Shown here: one piece after another, positions 12,931-21,531 of the stretch
Position numbering within the stretch: position 1 is the stretch's first letter
How the letters are laid out: each line of letters begins with the position of its first letter
Notes under the pieces: generated by a model
Database searches by the model: none
What the model was told of the DNA's origin: nothing
What the model saw: the letters and a program-made list of their open reading frames with translations, nothing else
Assembly: GCA_025462865.1 (NCBI GenBank)
Contig: JAOAPI010000081.1
Coordinates: 1 to 40,419 of the forward strand
DNA length: 40,419 nt
Reading direction: 5' to 3'
From: Candidatus Sulfotelmatobacter sp.
GTDB taxonomy: Bacteria > Acidobacteriota > Terriglobia > Terriglobales > Acidobacteriaceae
Program-made: the position numbers and the translations under genes

Positions 12931-14016
12931 ATGAGCGAGCCAGTCACAGCGCCATCACACACAGAGGTCATGATCGAGCTCTTAAAGCAGAAAGCCGCAG
13001 ACGAGCAATCGATTAAGGACCGCGAAATTGCCGATCCGTTCCGTGGGGAAGAAGTCAGCTTTACGGAAATGAGTAAGTACCGTGAAGATGGCACACTTCC
13101 CGAACGCTTCAAGGCTGTGCCTGAGAAAAAGGATGAAACTGCACCACCCGAGCCACCGAAAGAGGGCAAAACCGCCGACGGCCAGGAACCGCCGAAAGAA
13201 ACCGAGCAGGAAAAGCAGGAGAGAGAGCGCGACGAGCAAGGGAAATTCAAGGCGGGCGAAAAAGAAGCTCTATTCACCCCCGAGCAGCAGAAGGCCTTTG
13301 ACAAGGCATTCCGCAAGCGAGAGGCGAAAATTCGCCAGGAACTCCAGTCGCAATACGCAGCCCAGACATCCGTAGCACAGGGAACGGCGCCCGTTAAATT
13401 GCCGGAAACCGCTGCCGACGCGAATGGCGTGCCCCAACGCCCCGAACCCCCGAAGCTGTCCACTTACAAGGGAACGCTTGAGGAATACGAAAAGGAACTG
13501 ACCGGCTACCCGGCGAAGCTCCAGGCATTCATCGACGCCACCAACCAGCACCAATCGCGCATACAGGCGGTTGAAAAGCGGATGGCGGAGAGCGAGAAAA
13601 AGACGGTCAAAGCCCATCCCGATTACAAGGATGAATTTGCCGCGCTTTTGGCTGACATTGGGAGCAATGAGGAGCCAGCCTTACCGCCTCATGTGCTCAA
13701 TGCTATTCGCGATGAAGCCGAAGATCCCCACGCGCTCACCTACTATCTGGCCAAGGACCGGGATGAATTTCGCCGGTTTGCCAGTCTCACTCCGCAACAA
13801 GCGCTGCGCGAAGTCCTCAAGCTGGACGTGAAGCTCGGACTTCCCCCCGCCCCTGCTCCCGACAAAAAACCAGAGCCAACGCCCAAACCCAAACCTCCCG
13901 AACCAGTGGGAGCGCGGGCCACGGCCACGGCTTTTGACGAGACCGACGAAAAACTCAGCCCCGAAGAATGGGCCCAGCAGCGCAATGAAAAGCTGGCCAA
14001 ACTGCGGCGTCGCTGA
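12931..14016 (+). CDS. Scaffolding protein candidate
   Basis: 361 residues between portal and coat genes, the position of P22 gp8 (303 residues). Scaffolds guide capsid assembly and leave the prohead. The sequence is mostly charged, Pro/Glu/Lys-rich and helical: KAVPEKKDETAPPEPPKEGK, QQKAFDKAFRKREAKIRQEL, and RIQAVEKRMAESEKKTVKAH as likely coiled coils. It ends in a basic helix (EEWAQQRNEKLAKLRRR), similar in role to the basic coat-binding C-terminus of known scaffolds. AGGAG precedes the ATG by nine bases. Assignment is by composition and synteny. Confidence 0.75.
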   Translation: MSEPVTAPSHTEVMIELLKQKAADEQSIKDREIADPFRGEEVSFTEMSKYREDGTLPERFKAVPEKKDETAPPEPPKEGKTADGQEPPKETEQEKQERERDEQGKFKAGEKEALFTPEQQKAFDKAFRKREAKIRQELQSQYAAQTSVAQGTAPVKLPETAADANGVPQRPEPPKLSTYKGTLEEYEKELTGYPAKLQAFIDATNQHQSRIQAVEKRMAESEKKTVKAHPDYKDEFAALLADIGSNEEPALPPHVLNAIRDEAEDPHALTYYLAKDRDEFRRFASLTPQQALREVLKLDVKLGLPPAPAPDKKPEPTPKPKPPEPVGARATATAFDETDEKLSPEEWAQQRNEKLAKLRRR

Positions 14017-14050
14017 TTTGTCGCCAGGCTCTCAGGGAGCTTAGAAGCAC

Positions 14051-15265
14051 ATGGCAAACAGCATTCTCAGTCCGACGATTATCACGCGGGAGGCTCTGCG
14101 AGTTCTCCACGCGAACCTGAATTTCATCGGGGCGATCAATCGGCAATACGACAACCAGTTCGCCAATGGCGGCGCATCGCCGTCGGGCAAGATTGGTCCC
14201 ACCCTCACCATCCGTCTGCCGAACGAATTTACCGTCCGGTCGGGCGCAACCCTCGCGGTGCAGGATGTCACCGAGGCCTCGACCACGCTGACCGTTTCCA
14301 CCCAGAAGGGCGTCGACCTGAATTTCTCGGCAGTCGACCTCACCTTAAGCATCGACGAGTATTCCGCCCGGTATCTGAAACCCGCCATGGCACGGCTGGC
14401 CTCGGAAATCGAAGCGGACGCGCTCTCCATGTATAAGGACGTCTACAACTTCGTGGACGATGACGGAAACGTGATCAGCTTTCTGGATTACATGAAGGCC
14501 GGTCAGTTCCTCGATGAATCTCTGGCTCCGGATGACGGAGAGCGCACCGCGCTGCTCTCCCTCACCCACAACACCAAGCTGACCGATGCGTTGAAGGGCT
14601 TGTTCAATCCGCAGAAACAGCACTCCAATGCATTCCGTAAAGGTAAAGTCGCAGAAGAGACCGCGGGCTTCGCTGACTGGTACCGCAACAGCTTGTTCAC
14701 CAACCACCTGACCGGCACGGCGGCCAAAACCACCGGCTACACGACCAGCGGCGCCAGCCAGAGCGGAGCGAGTATCACGGTAACGGGTGGAACCACCACC
14801 TTCCTGAAAGGGGATTTGGTGACCTTCGCCGGTTGCAATGCGGTGCATCCTGAAACCAAAAAGGATCTGGGACGGCTCAAGCAGTTTGTGCTGACGGCTG
14901 ATTCCGGCGCCAGCGCAGTCAGTTTGGCGATTTCTCCGTCCATCGTGCTGACCGGCGCCAAACAGAACGTGACCGCAGCCCCGACTGATACCGGCGCAGT
15001 GGTCAAACTGGGCACGGGAGTCAGCGGCTCTCTGGTCCAGTCCCTCTGCTTCCACCCCGATGCCTTCACCTTCGTCACCGCCGATCTGATCGACGTGTCG
15101 AAGTTCGGAGCATGGGGCGCACGCCAGACCATGGACGGAATCTCGATGCGCATTGCCCGGCAGTACGACATCGTGAACGATAAAATTCCGGCCCGTATTG
15201 ACGTGCTCTATGGCTTCAAGACGATCCGGCCGCAGCTGGCCTGCCGCATTCACGCCAACGGCTAA
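14051..15265 (+). CDS. Major capsid protein, P22 coat-like
   Basis: 404 residues (P22 gp5 has 430), HK97-fold coat of the P22 type. Visible blocks: a start with MANSILSPTIITREALRVLH, a beta-rich E-loop region (RLPNEFTVRSGATLAVQDVT), a helical spine (LKPAMARLASEIEADALSMY), then GFADWYRNSLF and an inserted beta domain (SGASITVTGGTTTFLKGDLV, VTFAGC) like the I-domain of gp5, ending GFKTIRPQLACRIHANG. GGGAGC lies upstream of the ATG. A weak G/C hairpin at 15274-15303 follows the gene but lacks a proper T run. Confidence 0.88.
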   Translation: MANSILSPTIITREALRVLHANLNFIGAINRQYDNQFANGGASPSGKIGPTLTIRLPNEFTVRSGATLAVQDVTEASTTLTVSTQKGVDLNFSAVDLTLSIDEYSARYLKPAMARLASEIEADALSMYKDVYNFVDDDGNVISFLDYMKAGQFLDESLAPDDGERTALLSLTHNTKLTDALKGLFNPQKQHSNAFRKGKVAEETAGFADWYRNSLFTNHLTGTAAKTTGYTTSGASQSGASITVTGGTTTFLKGDLVTFAGCNAVHPETKKDLGRLKQFVLTADSGASAVSLAISPSIVLTGAKQNVTAAPTDTGAVVKLGTGVSGSLVQSLCFHPDAFTFVTADLIDVSKFGAWGARQTMDGISMRIARQYDIVNDKIPARIDVLYGFKTIRPQLACRIHANG

Positions 15266-15345
15266 GGCTCTGAGCGGGCCGAGGCCAAACCGGTACAGCC
15301 CGCGCAGTCTTTGACCCCTCAAATTCAGAAACAGGAGAAATTCTC

Positions 15346-15585
15346 ATGGCAATCGCAAAACAAGTCAGTGGAGGCGATCCCGATGGCTGCTCCCTTGGCC
15401 AGTCCGCAACGGACAAGATCAGCTTCTACGGGGCTACGCCGGTGGTTCAGCGCGCCGCTTCCATTCAGGGCGCATCGGTAGTTTCCGTTTCTTCCAACAT
15501 CACGATTGCGGCCAGCCTCACGGCCTGGATCGTGGAAGTGACCGCAACCCTCAATGCCCTCGGCATCTGGAAAGGCAGCACATAA
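15346..15585 (+). CDS. Decoration-like capsid protein, copy 1
   Basis: 79 residues. The core ISFYGATPVVQRAASIQ followed by ASVVSVSSNITIAASLT is a pattern I associate with small phage structural proteins encoded after the coat gene. AGGAG lies nine bases before the ATG. The second gene starts three bases after its stop and shares 53 of the last 60 residues; the first 19 residues differ. A decoration or head-fibre base role is inferred from position and motif. Confidence 0.7.
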   Translation: MAIAKQVSGGDPDGCSLGQSATDKISFYGATPVVQRAASIQGASVVSVSSNITIAASLTAWIVEVTATLNALGIWKGST

Positions 15586-15588
15586 CCC

Positions 15589-15828
15589 ATGCCGATTCGT
15601 GAAGGATCGCTTGACCGCAGCGCCATTCAAAGCCTGGTCGGGTTGTCAGCTACCGACACCATCGCTTTTTATGGCGCGACACCCGCAGTACAGCGGGCGG
15701 CATCGATTCAGGGTGCCTCCGTTGTCTCGGTTTCCTCGAATATTACCGTCGCCGCAAGTTTGACGGCATGGATTGTCGAGGTGACCGCAACACTCACCGG
15801 CTTAGGCCTTTGGAAAGGTTCAACCTAA
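15589..15828 (+). CDS. Decoration-like capsid protein, copy 2
   Basis: 79 residues, same length as copy 1, with the same ATD-I-FYGATP core and C-terminus (GLWKGST). Changes are conservative (I/V, K/T, I/L), while the DNA differs at most third positions, which points to an old duplication held by protein-level selection. The N-terminus (MPIREGSLDRSAIQSL) is different and could set a different binding partner. Its stop lies two bases before the methyltransferase GTG. Confidence 0.7.
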   Translation: MPIREGSLDRSAIQSLVGLSATDTIAFYGATPAVQRAASIQGASVVSVSSNITVAASLTAWIVEVTATLTGLGLWKGST

Positions 15829-15830
15829 CC

Positions 15831-16370
15831 GTGAACGCAGTCTTAACAGTTGCTCCAGCCAGCGCGCGCACCGTGCTGGTTGCCGGAAGCGGGCCAGACC
15901 GAATGGGGGAATGGCCCGCCAACGGCTTCACCGCAACCTATCTGGACATCGAGCAGCGCAACAACCCCGACATCGTGGCGGACATGACAGACATGGGTGA
16001 AATTGGCAGCTTTGATGTCGTCTACTGCTGTCATGCGTTGGAGCATTTGTATCCCCACCAAGTTCATCCCGCGCTATGCGAGTTCCGGCGAGTCCTCAAT
16101 CCCGGCGGCATGGCGATCATCATGGTTCCCGACCTCGAAGATGTGAGGCCGACCAACGACGTGCTCGACTACCCCGAAGCCGGACCAATTACCGGACTTC
16201 ATCTCTATTACGGAGACCACAGCAAGATCGCGGAATTTCCCTACATGGCGCATCACTGCGGCTTTGTGGCGAAAACGCTGCAATATGCGCTCAAAAGTGC
16301 CGAATTTGACGCGGTGATCACGGAACGCACCAATCAGTTCAATCTCATGGGGATTGGATTCAAACGATGA
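15831..16370 (+). CDS. Class I SAM-dependent methyltransferase
   Basis: 179 residues from GTG 15831. Motifs: VLVAGSGPDRMGEW (motif I-like), TYLDIEQRNNPDIVADM (acidic site), FDVVYCCHALEHLYPHQVHP (motif IV region) and LCEFRRVLNPGGMAIIMVPD (post-IV strand). This is the methyltransferase type 11 fold; the acceptor is not determined and could be a sugar, protein or small molecule. It ends in an ATGA overlap with a glycosyltransferase gene, which suggests the two act on the same target. Insertion within the head gene cluster is unusual. Confidence 0.8.
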   Translation: MNAVLTVAPASARTVLVAGSGPDRMGEWPANGFTATYLDIEQRNNPDIVADMTDMGEIGSFDVVYCCHALEHLYPHQVHPALCEFRRVLNPGGMAIIMVPDLEDVRPTNDVLDYPEAGPITGLHLYYGDHSKIAEFPYMAHHCGFVAKTLQYALKSAEFDAVITERTNQFNLMGIGFKR

Positions 16371-17065
16371 AGGTTGTTTTCTGCACGCCCTCGCTCGGCG
16401 GCCCGACCAAGCCCTATATTGCTTCACTCGAAGCCTCGCTTCCCCTGATCGAAGCAGCAGGCTGGGAGCACGGCTACGCGCAGCAGATTGCCTGCCCTTA
16501 CATCTCGGCGGCCCGGGCGAATATGACGCGGGCGGCGCTCGACGCCAAAGCGGATGTCATTGTTTACCTCGACTACGACCTGAGCTGGCGGCCGGAAGAT
16601 TTACTGAAACTGATCGAGACCGAAGGCGACGTCGTAGCCGGAACCTACCGCTGCAAGATCGACGATGAGCAATACATGGGCACCATTGAATCGACGCCGC
16701 AGGGCACGCCCAAGCTCCGGAGCGATGGAGCAATCAGCGCCATTCTTATTCCGGCGGGCTTTCTCAAGCTGACCTTGGGAGCGATCGACAAGTTCATGGT
16801 GGCCTATCCGGAGCTCTGCTATGGGCCGATGTACCACCTGGCGATTGACCTGTTTAATCATGGAGTCCGCGACCGTATCTGGTGGGGTGAGGATTACTCC
16901 TTCAGCCGGCGCTGGAAAGACAAGTGCGGCGACATCTGGATCGTGCCCAACCTGAGCATCGATCATCACGCCAACGGGCAAATCTACCAAGGCAACTTTC
17001 ACGAATTCTTACTGCGGCAGCCGGGCGGAAGCAAGGCGCCCGAAAGGGAGGCGGTTCATGCCTGA
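16367..17065 (+). CDS. GT-A-fold glycosyltransferase
   Basis: 232 residues. The N-terminus MKVVFCTPSLGGPTKPYIAS is followed by YISAARANMTRAALDAKADV and a DxD motif at Asp69-Tyr-Asp71 (YLDYDLSW), the metal and nucleotide-sugar site of GT-A enzymes. The region from VVAGTYRCKIDD to WWGEDYSFSRRW fits the acceptor/catalytic part, and SIDHHANG carries two His. Phage enzymes of this kind modify virion proteins, DNA or host surface glycans. The start overlaps the methyltransferase stop as ATGA. Confidence 0.75.
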   Translation: MKVVFCTPSLGGPTKPYIASLEASLPLIEAAGWEHGYAQQIACPYISAARANMTRAALDAKADVIVYLDYDLSWRPEDLLKLIETEGDVVAGTYRCKIDDEQYMGTIESTPQGTPKLRSDGAISAILIPAGFLKLTLGAIDKFMVAYPELCYGPMYHLAIDLFNHGVRDRIWWGEDYSFSRRWKDKCGDIWIVPNLSIDHHANGQIYQGNFHEFLLRQPGGSKAPEREAVHA

Positions 17066-17276
17066 TAAAAAAGAAGTCAGCAAGCACAGCAATGTAACCG
17101 GGATTACCGGACTCAGCGGCAAGTCGATCACCGCAGTCGATGTCTGGCGAAACGGCGCTGTCGATGTGGTCGAGATTAACTATACCGGCGGGCCCTACTT
17201 TATCAAGTTCCGCACGGCGCAGGTCGAAGTCGGCGGCGATGCCAACTGGGGAACTGGGACGGTGGTTGCCGGATGA
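17058..17276 (+). CDS. Small structural-region protein, unknown
   Basis: 72 residues beginning MPDKKEVSKHSNVTGITGLS. It is beta-rich (AVDVVEINYTGGPYFIKFRT) and ends with GTGTVVAG. The start lies inside the end of the glycosyltransferase gene and the stop overlaps the next ATG as ATGA. It could be a minor virion protein. No family is recognised. Confidence 0.65.
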   Translation: MPDKKEVSKHSNVTGITGLSGKSITAVDVWRNGAVDVVEINYTGGPYFIKFRTAQVEVGGDANWGTGTVVAG

Positions 17277-17440
17277 GCTATCCCCTGCACATGTACAAAG
17301 GCTCCTACACAGCCTCAGCCATCAATGCCGAGGAAAAGATCGTTATCGATGTCCAGCAGGAAAAGTCTGCACGCAAGGCTGGCTTTGTCGATGGCCGCGA
17401 GTTTTTCTCTCAACCTCCCGCCGTGGAAGAAGTGAAATAA
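17273..17440 (+). CDS. 55-residue small protein before the connector gene
   Basis: The protein begins MSYPLHMYKGSYTASAINAE and ends QPPAVEEVK. It starts in an ATGA overlap, and its TAA is immediately followed by the GTG of the gp4-like gene, so it is well fixed. Mixed, soluble composition; possibly a minor head or connector protein. Confidence 0.7.
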   Translation: MSYPLHMYKGSYTASAINAEEKIVIDVQQEKSARKAGFVDGREFFSQPPAVEEVK

Positions 17441-18181
17441 GTGGCAGTTCCGGGCTCAACTTCCAGCGCGCTCGACCTGATCAAGGGGGCGATGCGCAAC
17501 CTGAATATCTACGCCACGGGGGAAGAACCGAGCGCGGATGAAGCTCAGGACGCGCTCGTGATCCTGAACCAGATGATCGACACCTGGAACGGGGAAGGGC
17601 TGATGATCTTCACCACGGTCATCACTGATTTCCCGCTGACGTCGAGCAAGCAGATTTACACGCTGGGGACTGGCGGAGATTTCAATATCGCGCGCCCGGC
17701 GGAAATTGACCGCGCGAGCATCGTGATCCTGTCCAATCCGCAGCAACCACTGGAATATCCGATCCCCGTTTACTCGACGCAGGACTGGCAGGAAAAAGTT
17801 CCCATCAAGAATGTGCCAGGCAATCTACCCTTGCTGATCTACGACGATGGGGGATTCCCGCTCCGAACGCTCACCTTCTGGCCGGTAGCTTCCGACAGCA
17901 CGCTGTTTCGGTTGTATTCATGGCAGCAGTTGACGCAGTTCAACGATCTGCAGCAGGTCGCCTCCTATCCCCCGGGATACATGGAAGCCCTGCGCTACAA
18001 CCTGGCGATCCGCCTGGCTCCAGAATTCCAGAAGTCGGTACCGCCAGAGACCGCAGTGCTGGCCATGAACGCGATGGCGAAGATCAAAACCAGCAACGCG
18101 GACGACACCCAACTACGAAGCGATCTCAGCAGCTCCTCAACGTCCAGCCGGATGCGCTCGGAACTTTTCAATATCCCGTAA
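17441..18181 (+). CDS. P22 gp4-like tail accessory (connector) protein
   Basis: 246 residues from GTG 17441. Family-like blocks: DEAQDALVILNQMIDTWNGE, GLMIFTTVITDFPLTSSKQI, YTLGTGGDFNIARPAEIDRA, then YPPGYMEALRYNLAIRLAPE. In P22, gp4 (166 residues) binds beneath the portal after packaging and starts tail assembly. The longer C-terminus here ends in Ser-rich sequence. Position after the head genes agrees. Confidence 0.78.
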   Translation: MAVPGSTSSALDLIKGAMRNLNIYATGEEPSADEAQDALVILNQMIDTWNGEGLMIFTTVITDFPLTSSKQIYTLGTGGDFNIARPAEIDRASIVILSNPQQPLEYPIPVYSTQDWQEKVPIKNVPGNLPLLIYDDGGFPLRTLTFWPVASDSTLFRLYSWQQLTQFNDLQQVASYPPGYMEALRYNLAIRLAPEFQKSVPPETAVLAMNAMAKIKTSNADDTQLRSDLSSSSTSSRMRSELFNIP

Positions 18182-18225
18182 ACACTTCTCACTTCTCTGC
18201 GAAAAATCCAACGAATCGAGGTGCT

Positions 18226-19434
18226 ATGAAAAAAAGTGCTGTCTTTCTATTTCTGCTGTGTCTGCCCATGCTGGCGCGCGCGCAGACCATCTCCGGAACC
18301 ATCACCGCCTCCGGCTGTTTACAGGTCAACGTTTACGGCAAGGGAGTGGTGGGCATTGTCGTAACCAACAGCGGCACGGCCTGGTCGGGAACCATTCAAC
18401 CGCAGGTAATTGTGGAGAACGATCCCAACGGAACCACGGGCAACGTACAAGTCACGCCCTACAGTTCCTCAACCGCACAAGCCACCATTACCGCCAACGG
18501 AAGCTTCACCGCGTCGGTGGTGGGTGCCACCTACTTTCAAGTGTGCGGCAACACAGTAACAAACACGGCAGCAATTAAACTGACGGCGATTCCGCTGGCC
18601 GCAAATCGGAATGCAGGCACGGGAAACGGTACAGTCACCAGTGTTGCTGGCACGGCTAATCAGGTGGATGTGGCGACTGGAACCACAACTCCAGTTGTTT
18701 CACTCGACGCCGCCATCACCTTGCCGGGGACGATCAACAAATTAACCCTGACCGCTCCGGCAACAGGTTCCACACTGACCATTCCGGATGGGACAACCGC
18801 CACCATGCCCAACGTTTCCCGCACGGTGGTGGGGTCGGTGGCGGGAGATGGAGTAATCGTCAGCAGCACGCCCGCAACCGCCAGCGCAGCGGGGCTTGCC
18901 TCGCTTACGCTGGCGAATGCCGCCGCCGGCTCGCTGCTGTCCAATTCCACCGCCTCGGCTGCCGCTCCCGGTTATTCGCAGGCACCGACCTTGGGCGCAG
19001 TAGGTGGGACCACGGGCGCGGTTACTTACATGGGAACGACCAGCGGGTCACAGACTGCCGGCTGCTCTACCGCTACCTGTATCGCCTTTGGGGGATCTGC
19101 AACGTCGGCTCTATTTAAGAATTACTTTACGAACTCAAATTGCGCGGTCAATTCGGCATCGCCTGCCGCTTGTGGCGCGGCAGCCTCGGGAGCAGTGGTT
19201 ATCCCGACCACCACGGCGACTTACACCATCAACACCACATCGGTAAATGCCGCGAGCAGGATTTCGTTGACCTGGCTGACCTTCGCCTCGAACCTGCCCA
19301 GCGCGCCGACCTGCGTTGCCCCCGCGACCACCAGCATGCCCAGCATCTCGGCGATCTCTGCGGGTGTCAGTTTCACCATCGCCTTGACTTCGACCACGGG
19401 GCAGACCTGCCCTATGTTTACGATCATGAACTGA
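18226..19434 (+). CDS. Fibre-like protein with Sec signal peptide
   Basis: 402 residues from ATG 18226 (the frame runs upstream to 17920, but that is the shadow of the gp4-like gene; GAGGTG precedes this ATG). The N-terminus MKKSAVFLFLLCLPMLARA is a textbook signal peptide with predicted cleavage before Gln20. The rest is Gly/Ser/Thr/Ala-rich beta sequence, including GNGTVTSVAGTANQVDVATG, a repeat style seen in phage tail fibres. Location between the gp4- and gp10-like genes implies a virion fibre. Export of such a protein is unexpected. It could also be a secreted decoy or adhesin. Confidence 0.7.
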   Translation: MKKSAVFLFLLCLPMLARAQTISGTITASGCLQVNVYGKGVVGIVVTNSGTAWSGTIQPQVIVENDPNGTTGNVQVTPYSSSTAQATITANGSFTASVVGATYFQVCGNTVTNTAAIKLTAIPLAANRNAGTGNGTVTSVAGTANQVDVATGTTTPVVSLDAAITLPGTINKLTLTAPATGSTLTIPDGTTATMPNVSRTVVGSVAGDGVIVSSTPATASAAGLASLTLANAAAGSLLSNSTASAAAPGYSQAPTLGAVGGTTGAVTYMGTTSGSQTAGCSTATCIAFGGSATSALFKNYFTNSNCAVNSASPAACGAAASGAVVIPTTTATYTINTTSVNAASRISLTWLTFASNLPSAPTCVAPATTSMPSISAISAGVSFTIALTSTTGQTCPMFTIMN

Positions 19435-19461
19435 TTTCTCTTTCTTAGATTTTCCTTCCTC

Positions 19462-21288
19462 ATGCCTCGCTCCGGATTTGTCGGGCCCGCCTACCAGCTG
19501 GATTCAGTCAACGCTGACTGCCAGACCTGCATTAACTGGTACTGCGAAACCGTGGAAAGCGGGCAGGGTAAAGGACCATTGGTCTTTCGCGAGACACCGG
19601 GATTGAAACTGCTTTACCAGTTGGGTTCGGCGGGAATCCGCGGCATCACGCCGCCATTGCAAGGCCGAACGTTCGCTGTGGCGGGCACGCAACTCTGGGA
19701 ACTCTATCCCTTCGCATCCAGCCCAAATTGTAAAAACTGGAGCCTTGCGCTCAACGTCAACCTGCTCAGTGATGGAACTCCGGTATCGATGGCAGGTGGG
19801 CCGACACAATTGCTGATCGCGAGCGGTGGAGCGACTTATGTTTTCAACCTGACCAATAACACCTTGACCGACATCACAGCCACGGTAGGGGGAACGGTTT
19901 CCCAGGTGGGCTATGCGGACGGGTTCTTCTTCGCATTGTTCGCGAATTCGGGGAAGATTCAAGCCTCGAATCCCCTCGATGCCTCAGTGTGGCCGGGAGC
20001 TTCGGCCACGGTGGTCTCGGTGTTTCCTGACAACGTACTGGCTCTGACGTTTGATCATCGGCGAATGTGGGCGCTGGGCACGGGGCAGACTCAGACTTAT
20101 TTCGATTCAGGAAATTTCCCCTTCCCTTACGACATCGAGCAGGGTGGATTCATCGAGACGGGAATTGCGGCTCCAAATTCCGTGGTGCAACTGGATAACA
20201 GCATCTTCTGGATCGCGCAGGACAAGCGGGGCAGCGGCGTCATTGTCCGGGCCAACGGCTACACCCCGACGCGAGTCTCCAATCATGCCATCGAGCACGA
20301 ACTCTCAACCTACTCCACCATCGCGGACGCGGTGTGCTACGGCTATCAGGACCAAGGCCATTCGTTCTATGTGGCGAATTTCCCCACGGCGCAAAAGACC
20401 TGGGTGTCTGATTGCGCAACGCAGATGTGGCACCGGCGGGCATTTCTCGATCCCCAATCGGGTTCACTGAAACAGAGCCGTGCGCAGTATCACAGTTTCA
20501 GCTTCGGTATGCACCTGGCGGGCGACCCAACCACAGGCTCGATCTACCAGATGTCGACCTTTGTCTACTCGGACTTTGGAAATCCCATCTACCGGGAACG
20601 CACCGCGCCGCATATTTCGAACGAGCAGGCACGCATCGGGCACAACGAATTGCAAGTCGACGTCGAAACCGGCCTGGGTCCGCAACCGCCGCTACAAGGG
20701 CAGGCCACACCAACGGTTATTACTTTGGCAGACGCAACCGGCGGGCTCTGGGATATTTCAGTCTCCGATCTGGGCGTCATCAACAGTGTCATTTCCGGAA
20801 GAACGACAGCGGACGCGATCAGCCTTATCTTGAATGATCCGGCAGGCAATCCGTGGGGCATCGTGCCGGTGACCGGAACGGGAATTCTGCAACCGATCGC
20901 GGCGGCAGCAGGAACTTACCCGAGCGGAATGTTTTTCTACAGTTCCACCGGCAAGACCAGATGGAACCTTCTACTGCATCTCGAGGGAGCCAACGTGGTG
21001 CTCGACACCTTCCCTCTGGGCATGGTGGGGCGCGGGCCGACGATGTTTATGAAGTTTTCGGACGATGGCGGCCGCACCTGGTCAAACGAATATTCACGGG
21101 ATTGCGGGCAGGCAGGGAAGTTTCTCACTCGAGTGCGCTGGATGCGTTTGGGAACCTCGCGGGACCGGGTGTACCGCATTTACGTGACTGATCCGGTGCC
21201 GTGGCGAATCATCGACGCCTATCTCTATACCGATCAGGACCAGGGGCCGACCTCCCGCTATGCCAGCGAGATGAGGAAGCGGGCCTAG
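19462..21288 (+). CDS. P22 gp10-like tail (DNA stabilisation) protein with insertion
   Basis: 608 residues (P22 gp10 has 472). In P22, gp10 hexamers close the connector and carry the needle and spikes. Family-like blocks: GFVGPAYQLDSVNADCQTCI near the N-terminus, DHRRMWALGTGQTQTYFDSG, VVQLDNSIFWIAQDKRGSGV, ANGYTPTRVSNHAIEHELST, then FSDDGGRTWSNEYSRDCGQA near the C-terminus and DPVPWRIIDAYLY. Residues about 412-525 (from QATPTVITLADATGG to the FMKFSDDGG strand) look like an extra beta domain inserted between conserved parts and account for most of the additional length. Confidence 0.8.
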   Translation: MPRSGFVGPAYQLDSVNADCQTCINWYCETVESGQGKGPLVFRETPGLKLLYQLGSAGIRGITPPLQGRTFAVAGTQLWELYPFASSPNCKNWSLALNVNLLSDGTPVSMAGGPTQLLIASGGATYVFNLTNNTLTDITATVGGTVSQVGYADGFFFALFANSGKIQASNPLDASVWPGASATVVSVFPDNVLALTFDHRRMWALGTGQTQTYFDSGNFPFPYDIEQGGFIETGIAAPNSVVQLDNSIFWIAQDKRGSGVIVRANGYTPTRVSNHAIEHELSTYSTIADAVCYGYQDQGHSFYVANFPTAQKTWVSDCATQMWHRRAFLDPQSGSLKQSRAQYHSFSFGMHLAGDPTTGSIYQMSTFVYSDFGNPIYRERTAPHISNEQARIGHNELQVDVETGLGPQPPLQGQATPTVITLADATGGLWDISVSDLGVINSVISGRTTADAISLILNDPAGNPWGIVPVTGTGILQPIAAAAGTYPSGMFFYSSTGKTRWNLLLHLEGANVVLDTFPLGMVGRGPTMFMKFSDDGGRTWSNEYSRDCGQAGKFLTRVRWMRLGTSRDRVYRIYVTDPVPWRIIDAYLYTDQDQGPTSRYASEMRKRA

Positions 21289-21530
21289 TGGCAAAGTTTC
21301 AGCCGCCTCCGATTCAGGGGCAGACGTTTCTCGACGGCGATACGCCTTCATGGACATGGCAGAAGTGGTTCGAGCTTTTGTCAGCGGCCATGTCGAGCCC
21401 GGCTGTACCGGTAAGTTCGTCGGCAACCGGAACGCCGATGCAGATTCCGGGAATTGCCAGTGACGGGAATTATCTCTACATCTGCACCGCCGCGAACACA
21501 TGGAAACGGGTAGCACTGAGCGCATTTTGA
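21288..21530 (+). CDS. 80-residue tail-region protein
   Basis: The GTG at 21288 shares a base with the gp10-like stop (TAGTG). The product begins with A-K-F-Q-P-P-P-I-Q-G after the initiator, has a Trp-rich middle (SWTWQKWFELLSAA) and ends with ASDGNYLYICTAANTWKRVA, a short beta motif found at the ends of phage fibre or needle-type proteins. It occupies the place of P22 gp26, but it is far shorter than that needle. Confidence 0.65.
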   Translation: MAKFQPPPIQGQTFLDGDTPSWTWQKWFELLSAAMSSPAVPVSSSATGTPMQIPGIASDGNYLYICTAANTWKRVALSAF

Positions 21531-21531
21531 G

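Noticed and set aside
15274..15303. GCGGGC/GCCCGC hairpin after the coat gene
   Set aside because: The loop is 18 bases and only TTT follows, so it is too weak to call a terminator.
14345..15322. 325-residue minus-strand ORF
   Set aside because: It is the antisense shadow of the coat gene, His/Gly/Arg-rich, as expected for the reverse frame of GC-rich coding DNA.
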